64,000 nt of DNA from the NCBI GenBank assembly GCA_034769895.1, contig CM068372.1:374375258-374439257 (forward strand). The letters are read 5' to 3'. Below the pieces are notes generated by a model. It did not search any database. It was not told where the DNA came from and was given only the letters and a program-made list of their open reading frames with translations. A program made the translations under genes and the position numbers. Shown here in pieces: positions 22,713-34,866 of the stretch (positions are counted from its first letter, which is position 1; each line of letters opens with the position of its first letter). The DNA is from Magicicada septendecula. Lineage: Eukaryota > Arthropoda > Insecta > Hemiptera > Cicadidae.

Positions 22713-22781
22713 ATTATAATTTTAATAAATGACGAGTTAAAATCACTAAAACTATTTTATTGTTTTATTTTTTAATATAAT

Positions 22782-24084
22782 CATCCTTTTTGTCAAATTG
22801 GCTATCCTGCTATGAGGCATGGCCAGTGGGCTTGTCTAACAGTACCATCCATTTTCATGAGTCAGGTGTCCTCACTGCTTTCAGTTCAGTTGACCTGCAT
22901 TTGTGTAACAATGAAGTCTTTTTGAGGTTCGTACTGTGTGAGCTACTGTGTTCCTTCATTTGTATAGCAGTGTGTATTCAAATAGTGTGTGTTTTGGCTA
23001 TTATTATGCAGTTATATTATGTGTTGTGTTCATCACATGTTGAAAATAAACACAATACATATTGGTGACATGTGATGGACAAATTTCCATTATTTGGGAA
23101 ATGAAAAAGAGACAAAAATAAATCTGAAATTGCCAAAGCATTCAGAAAACCATCAATATATGGCGAGTATATCTAAAAAATAAACAGAAGATTTTGAATA
23201 ACATGTGTAAGCTGGTGACAAAAGTAGGAAAATAGTTCAAGGAAGTATTTTAAGCAAGCACAGGACAAAAATTCATGAGTGACCTTTGTAATGAGACATA
23301 ATATGTGAATGGGAATTTATGTTAAAAATAAAAGTGTAATGTTGGCAGGTGGAACAGAAAACATACATTTCAGATAGTATGTGCGTGACGGATGCTGAAT
23401 TTTTCTATGAGTGTAGGCAGTGATAATATCACCTTCTCTTTTTAATTTATATATTGACGGTGTCACAGAAAACTGGCAGATGTGTCTTACAGAACATTTT
23501 AGGATTAGTAACTCTACAATTGACACTTGTTGTTTGCAGACAATCAAGGTATTCTGGCTGTTGCGGTTTGGAAGCTCTTGATGAGTCTCGAGTTATTCCA
23601 AAGACGCTATGCAGGAAAGGCTGGATTGTATGTAAGAAAAGAAGTGGACTGTATTATTGATATTCGAAATGCATTTATTGAAATTTTAAAAGTATTGATG
23701 ATGCTCGACACGTGCAGATGTATTTGAGGCCATAACGCCCAAAAATTAGTTTGGAAGGAAATTGTGGTCCATTGAAGATGGACGCAGGTAGTCTGAATTA
23801 AATTAAATCGTATGCTACATATTTAAAAATTGTCCAGAAGCCGCGGCTGGAAGAGAAATGTTTCACGAGAGATCCGCTCGGAGCCTTGTTAGAAACTAAA
23901 CTAAACTTGTCCCCGTCGGCCGAGCTGACCGGCGGCAGCGTTTGATAAGCGCGTGACGTCATCCGCTCGAGTCGCATTGCAGTAAGACACTGCGTACAGC
24001 TGATAAACAAGTACAAAGTTTAAACACTGGCAGACTCGGAAACAGGTTGCAAACGGTATACATTTGTTAAATAGAATCTAGAAA
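22782..24084 (+). other. IntS9 intron, middle part
   Basis: No coding feature supported. A GC-richer patch at about 23830-24000 includes a CCGTCGGCCGAGCTGACCGG word and short ORFs with no family resemblance; it may be an old short interspersed element but I cannot show that. Confidence 0.35.
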
Positions 24085-24640
24085 GACTGGATTACAAATA
24101 TCCACACTTAAGACCAAAGTAATGGCTTTTCGTAGAACTGATCCCGTACGGGCAAAAATTGTTATAGATGGTACTGTCCTGGAACAAGTCAGCAATTTTT
24201 AATACCTGGGCTACAGTGTGTCTTATAATGCATGCAATGACGTAAATAAATTGCAGGGACCATTAGGCGAACCCTCAAGTCACCTCGTAAAGAAACATGC
24301 CTAAAGTTATACAAGGTGATGGGTGGCTCTTCCCACACTTCTTTGTGGATCTGAGAATTGGACTTTAACGAAAGGTCAGGCCAGTCGCATCCAAGCGGCT
24401 GAAATGAGATTTCTCAGGCACGTGGGGTATACTCTCCATGATCATAGAAGAAACACAGATATATGGCAGGAACTGAATATTATGAGTATACTCGACAAGA
24501 TCGCCCAGTATCAGCTGAACTGGTGGGAACATCTTTGCCGAATAAATGACTGCCGCATCCCCAAACAACTATGGAACTATAAGCTGAATGGACAGAGAGG
24601 TGTGGGACGTCCAAGGAAGCGCTGGAGTGACCAGCTCTAA
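24085..24640 (+). pseudogene. Non-LTR retrotransposon RT, C-terminal fragment
   Basis: A plus-strand relic of the end of a LINE-type reverse transcriptase. The decayed first part (from about 24085) resembles the thumb approach (STLKTKVMAFRR, YLGYSVS) with a stop near 24200 and a shift. The open part 24323-24640 has the typical tail: LPTLLCGSENWTL, RIQAAEMRFLRHV, and GVGRPRKRW near the end. It is followed after 50 bases by a short GAT repeat, a common LINE 3' end. It is 5'-truncated as usual. The clade is not determined. Confidence 0.8.
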
Positions 24641-25836
24641 TATTTGCCTATTTGAGACCGGAACAAACCATTGGTTTAATCCTTGAAGATGACGATGATG
24701 ATGTATGTGATGGATGAAAGATCATTTTTCTGTAAGTGTAGGGAGTAATTCTACGAATTGAATGACACTTGCAAGTAGCAAACCAGATGAAATCCAGTTT
24801 TCTCTAGTTGTAACAAAGGAAAATGATGCTTTGAATGAAGGAAAAATAAGCTGTGGTCTGCCGTTGCCTTGCACCACTAGACAGAACACATGCAAAAGGC
24901 AGTGACTCGATCCCATGGGCAGTGATCATGTAAGACTACATTTGTGAATAACAACTATATTTCTGGACAGTTACATTCCTAAAGTCTTAGTTTTTGAGTT
25001 TAATTGTTTTATCTCATAATGTCAACCCTAATATTTAATTTGGTTTACTCATATAATCAGTTGTTTTATAATAAAATCCATGTTGTGAAGAAAGTGTAAA
25101 ACTAAAACCAGTTGAATATGAATCATACAATAAAGCTTGGATGTCAGCTGAATTTTTGGAAATTAACATAAAATTTCAATGTATGGATGAAGGTGTAATC
25201 AAAGATTCTAAGCACTTTCAGGACAGCTTGTGAAACAAATCATTCTGTCACAAACATTGTTTTGGATGGATGCAAAACAATCAAGATTAACTGCTTGCCT
25301 GTACAACTGTGCTTAGGACTTAGTTACCCAAAAAATGATTATTCGTTGCTTTTGTAAAAGTAGTTTGTACCATGCTGAAGGCGAAGAAGAGAATGAAGCT
25401 GCTAGAGATAACTGGAAAGATGTTGGACAAGATACAGGCATTCGTTAGAAAGTTTTTTGTAACTGTGGATGAAGATTTGGTGGTTTGCAAAAAACTGATT
25501 GATGTGGACACTGTGGCTATTTTGTTAACTACAGAAATGGTGCACCTTTCAGATAAAGAAAAGTACAGCGCGACGTCCTGAGATACCAATTCCATTGCCT
25601 TCGTGGGTGTCGAGTTACATTCAAGATGGTTTGTTGAAAACATTTTATTTTCCACACATTTTGTAAAATTAACATAGTGCTTTACTTAATTTAAAATTTT
25701 TGGTTAATTTGAATTTTGTTACCAGCTTTGAATTAGACAAATTCTACTGTAGCTGTATTTGACTGTACTCTTGAACTTATTAGTATGCCTCATGTACCTA
25801 CCTAATGCATTAATAAAGTTGACATTTTTGTTTCAG
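24641..25836 (+). other. IntS9 intron, right part
   Basis: Non-coding. The region around 25090-25600 has weak coding-like ORFs in the plus strand without recognisable family, possibly an old element relic. It ends with the acceptor TTTTTGTTTCAG at 25825-25836. Confidence 0.4.
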
Positions 25837-25959
25837 CAAGATCACGATACTTTGATCCAGGTTGATGATAGACAAACACACATATACTGTGATGCGACAG
25901 ACCAACAACTCCGGCAGAAGTTGAGAAATATTCTACTCCAGTGTTTGAATAAGTTCTGA
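25837..25959 (+). CDS. IntS9: IntS9, last coding exon
   Basis: After a strong acceptor the frame runs 40 codons and stops at TGA (25957-25959). The product begins QDHDTLIQVDDRQTHIYCD and ends in a basic amphipathic helix (LRQKLRNILLQCLNKF), which agrees with the remembered C-terminus of Integrator subunit 9. It joins in phase 0 to the exon ending at 19951. This C-terminal piece contributes to the INTS9-INTS11 heterodimer interface. No damage is visible, so the host gene appears intact here in spite of the element-filled intron. Confidence 0.78.
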   Translation, partial: QDHDTLIQVDDRQTHIYCDATDQQLRQKLRNILLQCLNKF

Positions 25960-26290
25960 AAAAAGTCTTAGGTTTTTTATTACATTATATTGTGTTTTAA
26001 TACCTTTCATACAAGATATGAAACTTAAAGAGACTGCAAGGATTATTCATGAATTTATAAGTACTATGTGCTTTTGGAGCATTTTAACGTCATCGTTTTG
26101 AATATATTCTATTGTCAGATTTACATAATTTTATTGAATCAGTATATAAAATGAGCTTAGCTATCTCAGTTACACATTTTGTATTAACAACTTTAGTTAA
26201 ATACAATAGTGATTCTGTATGCACAGTACTTAATGGCTAAATGTACATAGTGTGTTTGTAAATTAAAGTTTTATAAATATAGATTTGAAT
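25960..26290 (+). other. IntS9 3' UTR with candidate poly(A) signal
   Basis: The stretch after the stop is non-coding and AT-rich. An ATTAAA hexamer at 26262-26267, the commonest variant signal, lies about 300 bases behind the stop. The cleavage point is inferred. Confidence 0.45.
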
Positions 26291-26639
26291 TTATCAGGAG
26301 TACGTTAGTGAGCATCCCTTTACTCTTTGTACTCTGCAAAGTACAGCTGTTTTTATTTCTTGCCTAATCTTTTCCCATCCATCCACAGTATGACACAACG
26401 TGATATAGTTGAAATTAAGTGCATATTAGGAGGGGCATTTTTTAAATAAGAATCAAGCCTACAACAGTTGTGTAGGTTTTAAGTACCAACATCTCACAAG
26501 GTCAGCTGTTCGTCATAGGTCTTTACCAGTTGTATAATTTCAGTGTATAACTCATGCACAATTCATTAACAAATCCTGCTGACTGTTAAGTGTCCCATGT
26601 AATAAGATTTTTAATTTGAAGAAACATTCATGCCCCCCA

Positions 26640-27160
26640 AAAAATTCACTGACAACTAGTTGAAGTGTATGAAGATGGTGTAATGAATTAGAAGGATGTG
26701 TGTAAATGGTGTTGCTTCATGAACTGTTGTATATGCAAAAACTTCAAAGTGATGCCTTCAATCAACAAAGTCATGGCAATGATTTTTGGAACTGGGAAAG
26801 CATTATGGTTTTTTTGGGACCGTTTAAGGGGGGATCATCAATGTCAAAAAGTACAGTGGAACCTTAAAAAAGTTCTGGCAAGCTATACAAAACCGTTGAC
26901 GTAATAAGAGGATGTATCTGCTCCACAAGAATGTATGTCCTCATATTGCTGAAATGACAGCAGAAGTGCTGCTTAAGTTTTGTTAGGAGGCACTGGCTCG
27001 TCTGTCATATAGTTCAGACCTGGTCAATTTGTCTTTCGTCATTTTCCCAAATTAATGGAATTGTTGGGTGGAAACCGCCTGTAGACCAGTGAAACCTACA
27101 ACTGTCACCAGTGTTTCAAGAAAAAGGCAGCTCATACCTGAAATGAAAAATGCTAAAAGA
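26640..27160 (+). pseudogene. Heavily decayed mariner-type transposase
   Basis: Plus-strand remnants in several frames. The clearest stretch (about 26930-27070) reads HIAEMTAEVLLKF, then a WEALAR-like piece and a YSSDL that corresponds to the YSPDL box of mariner transposases, followed by a GGNRL-like tail. The second catalytic aspartate region is only hinted at. Multiple stops and shifts make it ancient. No terminal repeats were found. Confidence 0.5.
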
Positions 27161-27180
27161 TCAGCGGGGGGGGGGTTTAT

Positions 27181-28019
27181 GTTGAAAATTACGCTACACT
27201 ATACTTTTATTGAAAAAAAACAATGATTTTTAGTTGAACTAAACTGTTATCAGTCTATGCAGAAACAGTTCTTACTTAAAATATGAAACTTGTACACATT
27301 TTAATAAAAAAATGGTGACTATTACAGGAATGTCAAAAGTAAATTTATGTGACAAGAATATATATAAAAATAAATTGAAACCTGAACTAACATCACTTGA
27401 TATTAACTAATGGTGTGATGTTTGTAGCTTGGGATGGACAGGATGCAATTACATTTGTAATAAATTGGCTGATAATTATTCATAATCAAGCATAAAAAGA
27501 CTATAATAAGTCAAACTATTTAATAAACTCTTATTATAAATCACACGTAGAAAGAATGAAAATGAAAAATGTCAATAGTTTTTGTTATTTTTGATAAGTA
27601 TTGGTACAGAATTTATCGATGAATGAATGTGGAAATAAACAGGTAATAAGTTATTCATTAGTAATTGTATCAGGATGCTGAATCCAGTATTACAGAGGGA
27701 ATATCATTTATTAAAAAAAAAGTGCTTAATTTTTTCTTCTCCCTCATTTTATCTTCTTTGCAATTAGTTGTTCTTTCTCTCTATAAATATTGGTTTAATC
27801 AATTGCCTTTCTTAAAATACATGTCAAATCTACTGTGCAGTCAATATATGATTTTATTGGGATGTTCTTTCTCTTTTAATTCTTTGAGTCCATTCTTTTT
27901 TTGTCGCCATTCATTTAATATGGCCTTACTATAGAGGTAGTGTATAATTTTTTAAATAATAATTTAAATTATACCGCTTTTTACAATATAAATTATACTG
28001 TGATCCCATGAGTTCCCAT
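27181..28019. other. Non-coding AT-rich spacer
   Basis: No supported gene or element. It lies between the ends of two converging host genes. ORFs here are T-rich chance frames. Confidence 0.4.
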
Positions 28020-28093
28020 GTGAGTAATTGTAACAGTACATTATGCAATACAACCTATTTTTAGCTGGTGACGAATGAGTCACAATTACTCAC
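28020..28093. repeat. 12-bp inverted repeat (hairpin)
   Basis: GTGAGTAATTGT at the left is matched by its exact complement ACAATTACTCAC (28082-28093), with about 50 bases between. It could be an element end, but no partner was found. Confidence 0.5.
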
Positions 28094-28149
28094 ACCAAAA
28101 GGCATTTTGTTTACCATAACAAACAGAATCGTTGTTTGGGCGAGGCACG

Positions 28150-28280
28150 ACAGAATGACGTCTTGGATGATCAAACTGTAAACAAGTGACGTCAGTCCAC
28201 GGCAGCGACGCTTGGATATAACCGGGGAAATCTGGTTTTGAGTGCGCAATTGAACTGGACTGTTGTGCAAGACAAAGAAA
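28150..28280 (+). promoter_or_regulatory. CRE- and TATA-containing promoter-like patch
   Basis: A TGACGTC at 28156-28162 and a full palindromic CRE TGACGTCA at 28187-28194 are followed by a TATA-like GATATAA near 28215-28221, in an otherwise AT-rich spacer. It may be the promoter of an LTR or of an unknown transcript. No ORF follows, and the assignment is tentative. Confidence 0.3.
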
Positions 28281-29402
28281 CAGGCTCAGTCTCACGTTCA
28301 CCAGCAAACAGTACACACGCATTTACAGTGTGTGTGGGCAACCGCGGTAGGCCTACCGAGTTTCAAAATTTGTGAAATGGCGATATAAACTTATTAAATT
28401 ATTAAAGAAAGTGTGCAGTAATTAATTGGAGTTTTGGAACATTCTTTTTCATGATTTTTGTCAGGAAAGTGCGTAATTTTGCCCGGATAGCGCAACCATC
28501 GTGAGACTCCCTGACAGTACAGATAAGTAGGAACAAGGGTGCAAAAACTTTTGTAAATTGCATTTTAAAGTACCAAAAGTAACACTGTCGAAAACAAACA
28601 AAAGTATGAAATAAAATAGAGAGAAACTAAGAGAGTGTAAGAAAAAGGGGGGTATTATTCAAAAGAACAAGTACGGTACTGATTTGCTGACATTTATCTT
28701 TTTGTTTTTGTTTTCTCTTTTACATTTGTAGTACATTGCAATGTTTTTTTTCCATTAAAATAAAATAAGAATTTTGATTACAATGTGTTAAGTTAGTTTA
28801 TTAAGCCACTCTACCTATAACCTATTCTCTGTGTCCAAAAGTTCGCCTAAACAGCATTGGAATTTTTCTGAGAGGGAGTTTTGTTTATTTTTTTTTTAAT
28901 TGTTTTCATGGGGAACGTGATAAGGTTTCCACATTTCCTCCAATAAAAATGTGGTGGTGACCCTGGGGCTTTTGGAATCTTCTGTCTGAATTTAGGTAAG
29001 TAAAAGAGTGGTATCAGGGCTTAATTCCTTCTCGATCCCTTCTGAAACATCACATAATGATGTAATGAAATGTAGGTCTACAGTTGGAGATCTAATCATT
29101 CTGTGTTATTTGGGTGGTGAACTTAGCATGAATTTTGCAGGAAAATTCTTTTTCTGTAATCTACTCAAAAGGTACTAGTATACAGTTCAATCTTATTGTA
29201 ACAATGGTTGCATGGATTGTCATGTGGAAACAGAACAACTGACACCACTAATTACAGTTAGAAATAAACAAAGTCTTATACAGTTCTTCAAGTTAAAATT
29301 TGTCCAACGCATAATAATAAATGTCACCTTATTACAGTTTTGCACTAATACAATCTAATACTGATACTACGAAGAGCAATACAGAACAAGAGAAGAGGAA
29401 GG
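28281..29402. other. Non-coding sequence with a primer-site-like word
   Basis: No gene. At 29009-29022 the sequence TGGTATCAGGGCTT resembles primer-binding sites complementary to initiator methionine tRNA, used by copia-like elements. No gag follows and no LTR pair was found, so this is only a hint that 28.0-29.0 kb may be an old LTR plus leader. Confidence 0.3.
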
Positions 29403-29726
29403 TTGTCATCGGGTATTGTCTTTCTTCACGACAACGCTCGCCCTCACACTGCAGCACAGACACAGGATCTCCTCGGAAGTTTAAACGGGAGGTGTTTTAA
29501 ACATCCGCCGTATAGCCCGGATTTAGCGCCGAGCGACTTTCATCTTTTTACCCAAATGAAGCTGTGGTTAGCAGGGCGGAGGTTTATGAGTGATGATGAG
29601 CTGAAGGCCAGTGTGAATGGTTGGCTAAGTGACCAGGTGGCAGCTTTCTTTGATGAGGGCATAGGAAAACTTGTGCCACATTATGATAAGTGCCTAAATC
29701 GAAATGGCGATTATGTAGAAAAGTAG
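29403..29726 (+). pseudogene. Mariner transposase, C-terminal fragment
   Basis: An open frame of 107 residues with the last third of a mariner transposase: second catalytic aspartate in FLHDNARPHTA, third in YSPDLAPSDFHLF with 34 residues between (DD34D), then the tail with WLAGRRF and HYDKCLNRNGDYVE. It differs from the mariner at 5079-6382, so it is another family. The DNA-binding domains and first aspartate are missing; upstream sequence shows no relic of them. Confidence 0.88.
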
Positions 29727-29907
29727 CTGAGAGATATACCAATATTTTGTATATAATACATTTTTATAATTATTCTCGTTTTTTATTCCTACTTTAACGG
29801 AGGTTGAAAAAAAAATAGCCCTCGTAGTAAGGGAATGATATTTTTGATTACACTAGCTTATGAAACAGTAGCTTTTTTCACTGTCTACCCTCTACAATTT
29901 TCTATTA

Positions 29908-32239
29908 CAGTAGAAGCCCGATATAGCGCAGTCCGATATACTGCGGATTCGGATATAACGTGGTGAAGAGTATGTCGCCCGTTATTAGTGAAAATTCTTA
30001 CTTGTAGAGAGTGAGTAAATTATGAATTGTTTATCGTGACTTCCGTAGCCACATTGGAATGCGTTGCGTTTATTGTAAACAAAGGCTTGTTGTTGGAAAC
30101 GGCGTTGTAAACAACAGCCAGAATTGCCAGTTCAAGTGTACCTGTAGACATAAACAATTGCCCGAGCTATTTACAGTCTCTACGTTTCTAAGAATTCATG
30201 CCAAGGCAAGCAGCCAACTAAATCCCTTCTCTCCCTCATATTACAGTACAGTATAAGATCATACTCTGATATTATCTTATCAAAGTGTATAGTCTTTGTC
30301 ATAAATTCGCATAGTGTAGAGTTTTGTGATGTCGCAGAAAAGAAAAGCATATTCTGTGAGTGATAAACTCAAAATAATTGATCGTGTGAAAAACGGAGAG
30401 TCAAAGGCAAGTTTATCACGTGAGTGTGGCATCCCAGAAGGAACAATTAGAGGGTGGATGAAGGAAGAAGATAAACTTAAAAGTTTTGTGAACACAGTTG
30501 AAAGTGAAGTGGGGTTGCAAAGAAAAAAGACTAAAGTAGGTAAGGATAGTGAACTAGATGAGTTTTTAATACAGGTGTACCTGTATACAGGTGGTGTAGT
30601 GTACAGGTGGTTTTTAATAAAACGAAGTGAAGGTGTGCCACTGTCAGGACCAGTTATTAGAGCTCAAGCTGTGAAATTCCATAGTGATTTACATGGCAAC
30701 AGTGACTTTAATGCATTTGATGGGTGGTTTTCGCGATGGAAATCTCGTCATGGTATAAGCCAGATAAGCATTGAAGGGGAAGCACGATCATGTGACAGTG
30801 AAGCTGCAGCACTTTTTTCTCAGGCATTAAACAAAGTAATGATCGATAACGATTTAAATGACCATCAAGTGTATAACTGTGATGAAACTGCTCTGTATTT
30901 TCGAATGCTTCCTACCAGAACTCTGGATGTGAATAATTCAATAAATAAATCTGGATTAAAAATAAATAAGGATAGAGTTACCCTCCTGTTTGCCACAAAT
31001 AAATCAGGCAGCCACAAAGTTAAACCTCTCTGTATAGGGAAAAGCCGAAATCCTAGATGCTTTCAACATGTTAACATGACGTCATTACCCATCACATATC
31101 GTAATACAAAAAATGCTTGGATGACAAGTGATATTTTCGGTAAATGGTTCCATGAAGAATTTGTTCCATCTGTGAGAAGCCACCTGCGGTCACTCAACCT
31201 CGAAGAAAAAGCTGTACTGACCCTTGACCACTGTCCAGTACATCCACCTGCTGATATGCTACAGTCAAGAGATGGGAAAATCGGAGTCATGTTCTTGCCG
31301 AAAAAGACTACAGCACTGATCCAGCCATTAGATCAAGGCATCATAAAAGCATTACCGCCGTGAACTTCTGAGTGCTATAGTGAATTCTGATGAGGAAATG
31401 GAAATTTACCTTAAGTCAATAAACCTGAAAACAGTTGCGTATTCAATAGGTCTTGCATGGGAAAGTATTAGTACGGCTACGATTCAGAATTGCTGGAAGA
31501 AATGTTCCTTTGAACAAAACATCGCCGATGGAAATTGCTCTGTTGCCGGATTCACTAATAGTGATGTACAGTCTGCGAGTAGTGCTCTGCATTGCAACTT
31601 CACTCTAGATGACTTGAATGACTGGGCAGAAGTTGACAACGGTGAGCCTGTTACAGAATGTATAGGAGATAAAGATATCATCGATGCAGTCCGAAATGCA
31701 AATTGCGAAGAAAAAGAAGACGATGACGATGATGGAAATGAAAATGGGGTGGAAGTGAAAGAAGTTATTCCAAATGTTAGTGAAGTGATAATACACATAA
31801 ACAAAGTAATTTCGTGGATGGAGAGGCAAAGTGAATCTAATAATGTTCATCTGCTGCACCTCGCGTTTATAAAACAATACGCGGAAAAGAAACGCTGTGC
31901 ATTATCCCATCAAACAACAATTACGGACTTTTTTAAGACCAACAATTAGGCCTACAGTAGGTCGAGTGAGCAATGTATAAATAGTGTATTTTATATTCCA
32001 TTGGATTAAAATAGATTAAAATATTGGATTAAAATACAGTTTTCTTATTTTTTATTTCTACATTTGGTGTCGTAATTTACGTACAGTATATAGTAGTGCA
32101 TTATGCTGTAGCCTTTTTCCCGGTCCTCCCTCCCCATCATTTGTCACTGTACAGGTCACCTTCCGATATACCGCGGTTACGCCTATAACGCGGGGGAAAG
32201 TATGTCACCCGACAACAGCGCTATATCGGGCTTCTACTG
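29908..32239 (+). mobile_element. Tigger (pogo-superfamily) transposon 2
   Basis: Perfectly matched terminal inverted repeats of about 22 bp (CAGTAGAAGCCCGATATAGC on the left, complement on the right) with intact TA duplications at 29906-29907 and 32240-32241. Further subterminal words (CCGATATA, ATAACG) recur inside both ends. The length is 2332 bp. Its repeats and transposase differ from Tigger 1, so two families are present. Confidence 0.95.
30326..31949 (+). pseudogene. Tigger 2 transposase, one frameshift
   Basis: The first frame (30326-31363) starts MMSQKRKAYSVSDKL and has the psq-type helix-turn-helix (residues about 8-50), a CENP-B helix-turn-helix (about 80-145) that contains an extra VYLYTGGVV-like segment, and the complete DDE_1 nuclease with D186 (NCDETAL), D301 (LTLDHCPVH) and D336 (IQPLDQGI). 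Just after that a shift near 31355 sends the frame to a stop. The second frame (from about 31356; ORF 31380-31949) continues with the C-terminal region (IATIQNCWKKC-like block) and an acidic stretch. The nuclease core itself is undamaged. Confidence 0.9.
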
Positions 32240-32241
32240 TA

Positions 32242-33414
32242 TCATTTTTGTCGAGAATTCATAAACATCATGAACCATCATACCGGTTTCAATAAAATAA
32301 ATTATGAGTCATAATATTGTAGGTAAGCCAGATGAAAGGAAATTGTTTTTATATTAATAACTGCCACTCCCACTGTTATTATTGATAGTATCTAATAGAT
32401 AGCTCTCTGAGCTGCAGAATTTATTATTGGATACATTTTGATATTAGATAATTTTTCAATCATCAGAAAAATAATGAAAATTCTGATTACCCTGATATTA
32501 TTGTTTAGAGCAACAAACGCTAAAAATCCCAAACAATTGGATTTATGTGAATATTCCCTTTAGTTTGACACCTAGCTGGGTTTTTACAATAAAAAAATTT
32601 TGATCCTGTATTTGGGCTCTGGGGTCAAAAAATTTTGAAATTTCTATAACTACCTATACTCAGATTTTTGCTACTAAAGTTCTCTTTAATATGATATCCC
32701 ACCTACAATTTGCAATTTGATCAAACTACCCCACTTTATAGTGCCTGACATCTAAAATTTAAAAAAATGAACACTTCTTTCAGATTTTAGTTTAAATTCT
32801 TTTAACATGGGCGTGATTTAACACATTCGTTTACCACATGGACTTTTGCGATTTTCTCAAAATTTTTGTGTACTATTTTTAAGTGTGCGTGCACACACAC
32901 ACTTCCCTGTTTAATGGAGACTACTTTTGCAGTGTATTTTATGAATGATCTCCACAGTCTGCACTTTGATGGTCAAATGCATAAAAACTGATGTCTGGCC
33001 ACTGGTAAACAATAAAATATGTAGTGCTTACAACCTTAGTTAATACCGGTACCTCATTTTTCCAAAAATAATAAAATTTATTAATAATATATAAAATTAA
33101 TAATATTTAATAGTTCTTTAATTTTAATGCCCGATAATGGACTTACACACTTATATAGTACTTTGCATTCACCTATGAAATATCTGAAGGCAGGTGTTTC
33201 ATAAAAACAGGTTTAAAGAAAGCAAACTGATATTTTTAAATTAACATTTATACTCCCAACATTTTTTTGCACAGCAAAAACTATGATTCATATATAAACT
33301 ATGCATTAAAATTTTATTATTTCAATAAAAATAATAATAATTACAACAGTTTTCCAATATAAATTATATCACATTTATATAAATACCTATATTAAAATTC
33401 TAGATACTAAATGT
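32242..33414. other. Non-coding spacer, partly TRAPPC12 3' UTR
   Basis: No ORF or element recognised. The right end is presumably 3' UTR of the minus-strand TRAPPC12 gene; AATAAA/ATTAAA-type hexamers on the minus strand are frequent in this AT-rich stretch, so the poly(A) site cannot be fixed. Confidence 0.4.
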
Positions 33415-33669
33415 TTATGAAAACTGACAAGGTAATTTTAGACATGTCACTGCAACAGCATCTCCTTTGTATTTGCTAACAACTTTCAACAATGCCAGTT
33501 TTTTCTCGTTGCAGAAAGAACTCTCGAGTTCAAACAGTGTACACAGGTTCAACAGGAGACTGCCGTGCAATGCCATACTGGGGTTGTTATTGACAGCACT
33601 GCATAACAATTTGATGGCATCCTTTAGTCTGCCCATGTACAGCAAACAAACGGCCAAATTGTTTATAAC
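33415..33669 (-). CDS. Trappc12: TRAPPC12 (trafficking protein particle complex subunit 12), last coding exon
   Basis: On the minus strand an acceptor (TTTATTGTTAG) ends at 33670, followed by an exon of 84 codons and a TAA at 33415-33417. The product has [17 protein letters not shown], a typical helix pair of a tetratricopeptide-like repeat, then the [14 protein letters not shown] motif and an end with [14 protein letters not shown] and CLKL, which match the remembered C-terminus of TRAPPC12. That protein acts in the metazoan TRAPPIII tethering complex in ER-Golgi traffic. Earlier exons would be to the right, but 33.7-34.9 kb shows none. The exon is undamaged. Confidence 0.8.
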   Translation of the reverse strand, partial: VINNLAVCLLYMGRLKDAIKLLCSAVNNNPSMALHGSLLLNLCTLFELESSFCNEKKLALLKVVSKYKGDAVAVTCLKLPCQFS

Positions 33670-34866
33670 CTAACAATAAACAGAATACCGTACATTACAT
33701 GTTGTATATACATAATTTTGTTTTACACACTCACACACAATCATCATCATCATCATTAGCATCATCAGCCAACATAACGTTACCAGTGAAAGCCTATCTA
33801 GCCCCCTTCCCAGAATCCTGGCTGCCCCCTGCATATATGCATAGGTGTAAATGGAGCTTCTTTAAAGTCGCAAGTTGACTGTACAAAATTCAGCAGATGG
33901 TTGTATATTAATTAATTTTTTAATAACATATTTAACTGATAACCCAGTGCTTGGAAAAATTCCCATTTAATTTATTGAGCAAATTACAAAAGAAAATCTC
34001 TGGTTTTTCAAAAAAAAAAAACCATAAGTAATGCATTCACATACTCAACTCTATGTATGAGAAAAGTACTCTTTTTTTTTAGTCTTCAGATATCTCTACA
34101 CATAAGTAAAACTATAGTCTAAAATCAAAATTATTTTCAAGTCTGTATACAAGTCTCTAAAATGAAACAAATGCTCACACAACTTTGAATTCATCCGATT
34201 TTTACATGTATGTACAAAATTCACATTTTACGTTTATACAGTAAAATATTTACAAAAGCATACTAAACTAACATAACAATATGTTTCTTAATAAAAAATC
34301 CATACAACTAAAAAAAAATTCTGCCAAAAACAGCACAAACTTTGCAAACATGAGCATAACTTGGAAATAACAACACTATATTAATACTGATGGTATAATA
34401 TCATGTCACTGTTAAAAATGATGTTTTTTGGTGGTTGGATGTTTATTTAACTATTTTACATCCAAATGATTCATGTTATTAAGTATATGAATATATATAA
34501 GTATATGATTACTGTAATAATAGCAGCAAATGTAACAATGTCTGATTATATCAGATGTTGGCCTCTTGTAAAAAAAACTTGATGACCAACATATTGGCTG
34601 GTGGTTCCCAAAAAGTTAACAATGCTGTGTCTTGATGTCAGTTGAGCTCTAATCCAGTAACCCTTGTGCTATTTTCTCACCTACCCAATAGTTTGGACAC
34701 CTCAATTTTTGTCTTTGTTCTGTACATGGTACCATCTGTTCGAAGCTGGTTACATATTGCAGTTCATGTTTTCCAGTATTTCTTTGTTATTCCTCGCTAT
34801 GTTTCTCCAAGTAGTCTACAAACCATTGCAGAGAGCACATTTAATTCACATTTTTTGCACACACCT
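33670..34866 (-). other. Probable TRAPPC12 intron; simple repeats
   Basis: Starts (on the minus strand) upstream of the exon acceptor. Contains an ATC trinucleotide repeat near 33742-33765 and several A and T runs. No further exon and no complete element were recognised up to the first LTR of the Gypsy-B array. Confidence 0.4.

Larger units (their letters stand above)
22058..22781 (+). mobile_element. Penelope-like element, right (plus-strand) arm
   Basis: An inverted, shorter copy of the left arm. Homology starts at GATTAAAAGATATCAC (about 22058) and runs through the GIY-YIG region, ribozyme and the shared outer end TTTTATTTTTTAATATAAT. Sequence differences to the left arm are few. The 20-30 bases between the arms (about 22030-22058) belong to neither with certainty. 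Confidence 0.85.

Noticed and set aside
31484-31877. Minus-strand ORFs of 106 and 90 residues in Tigger 2
   Set aside because: Antisense of the acidic C-terminal part of the transposase.
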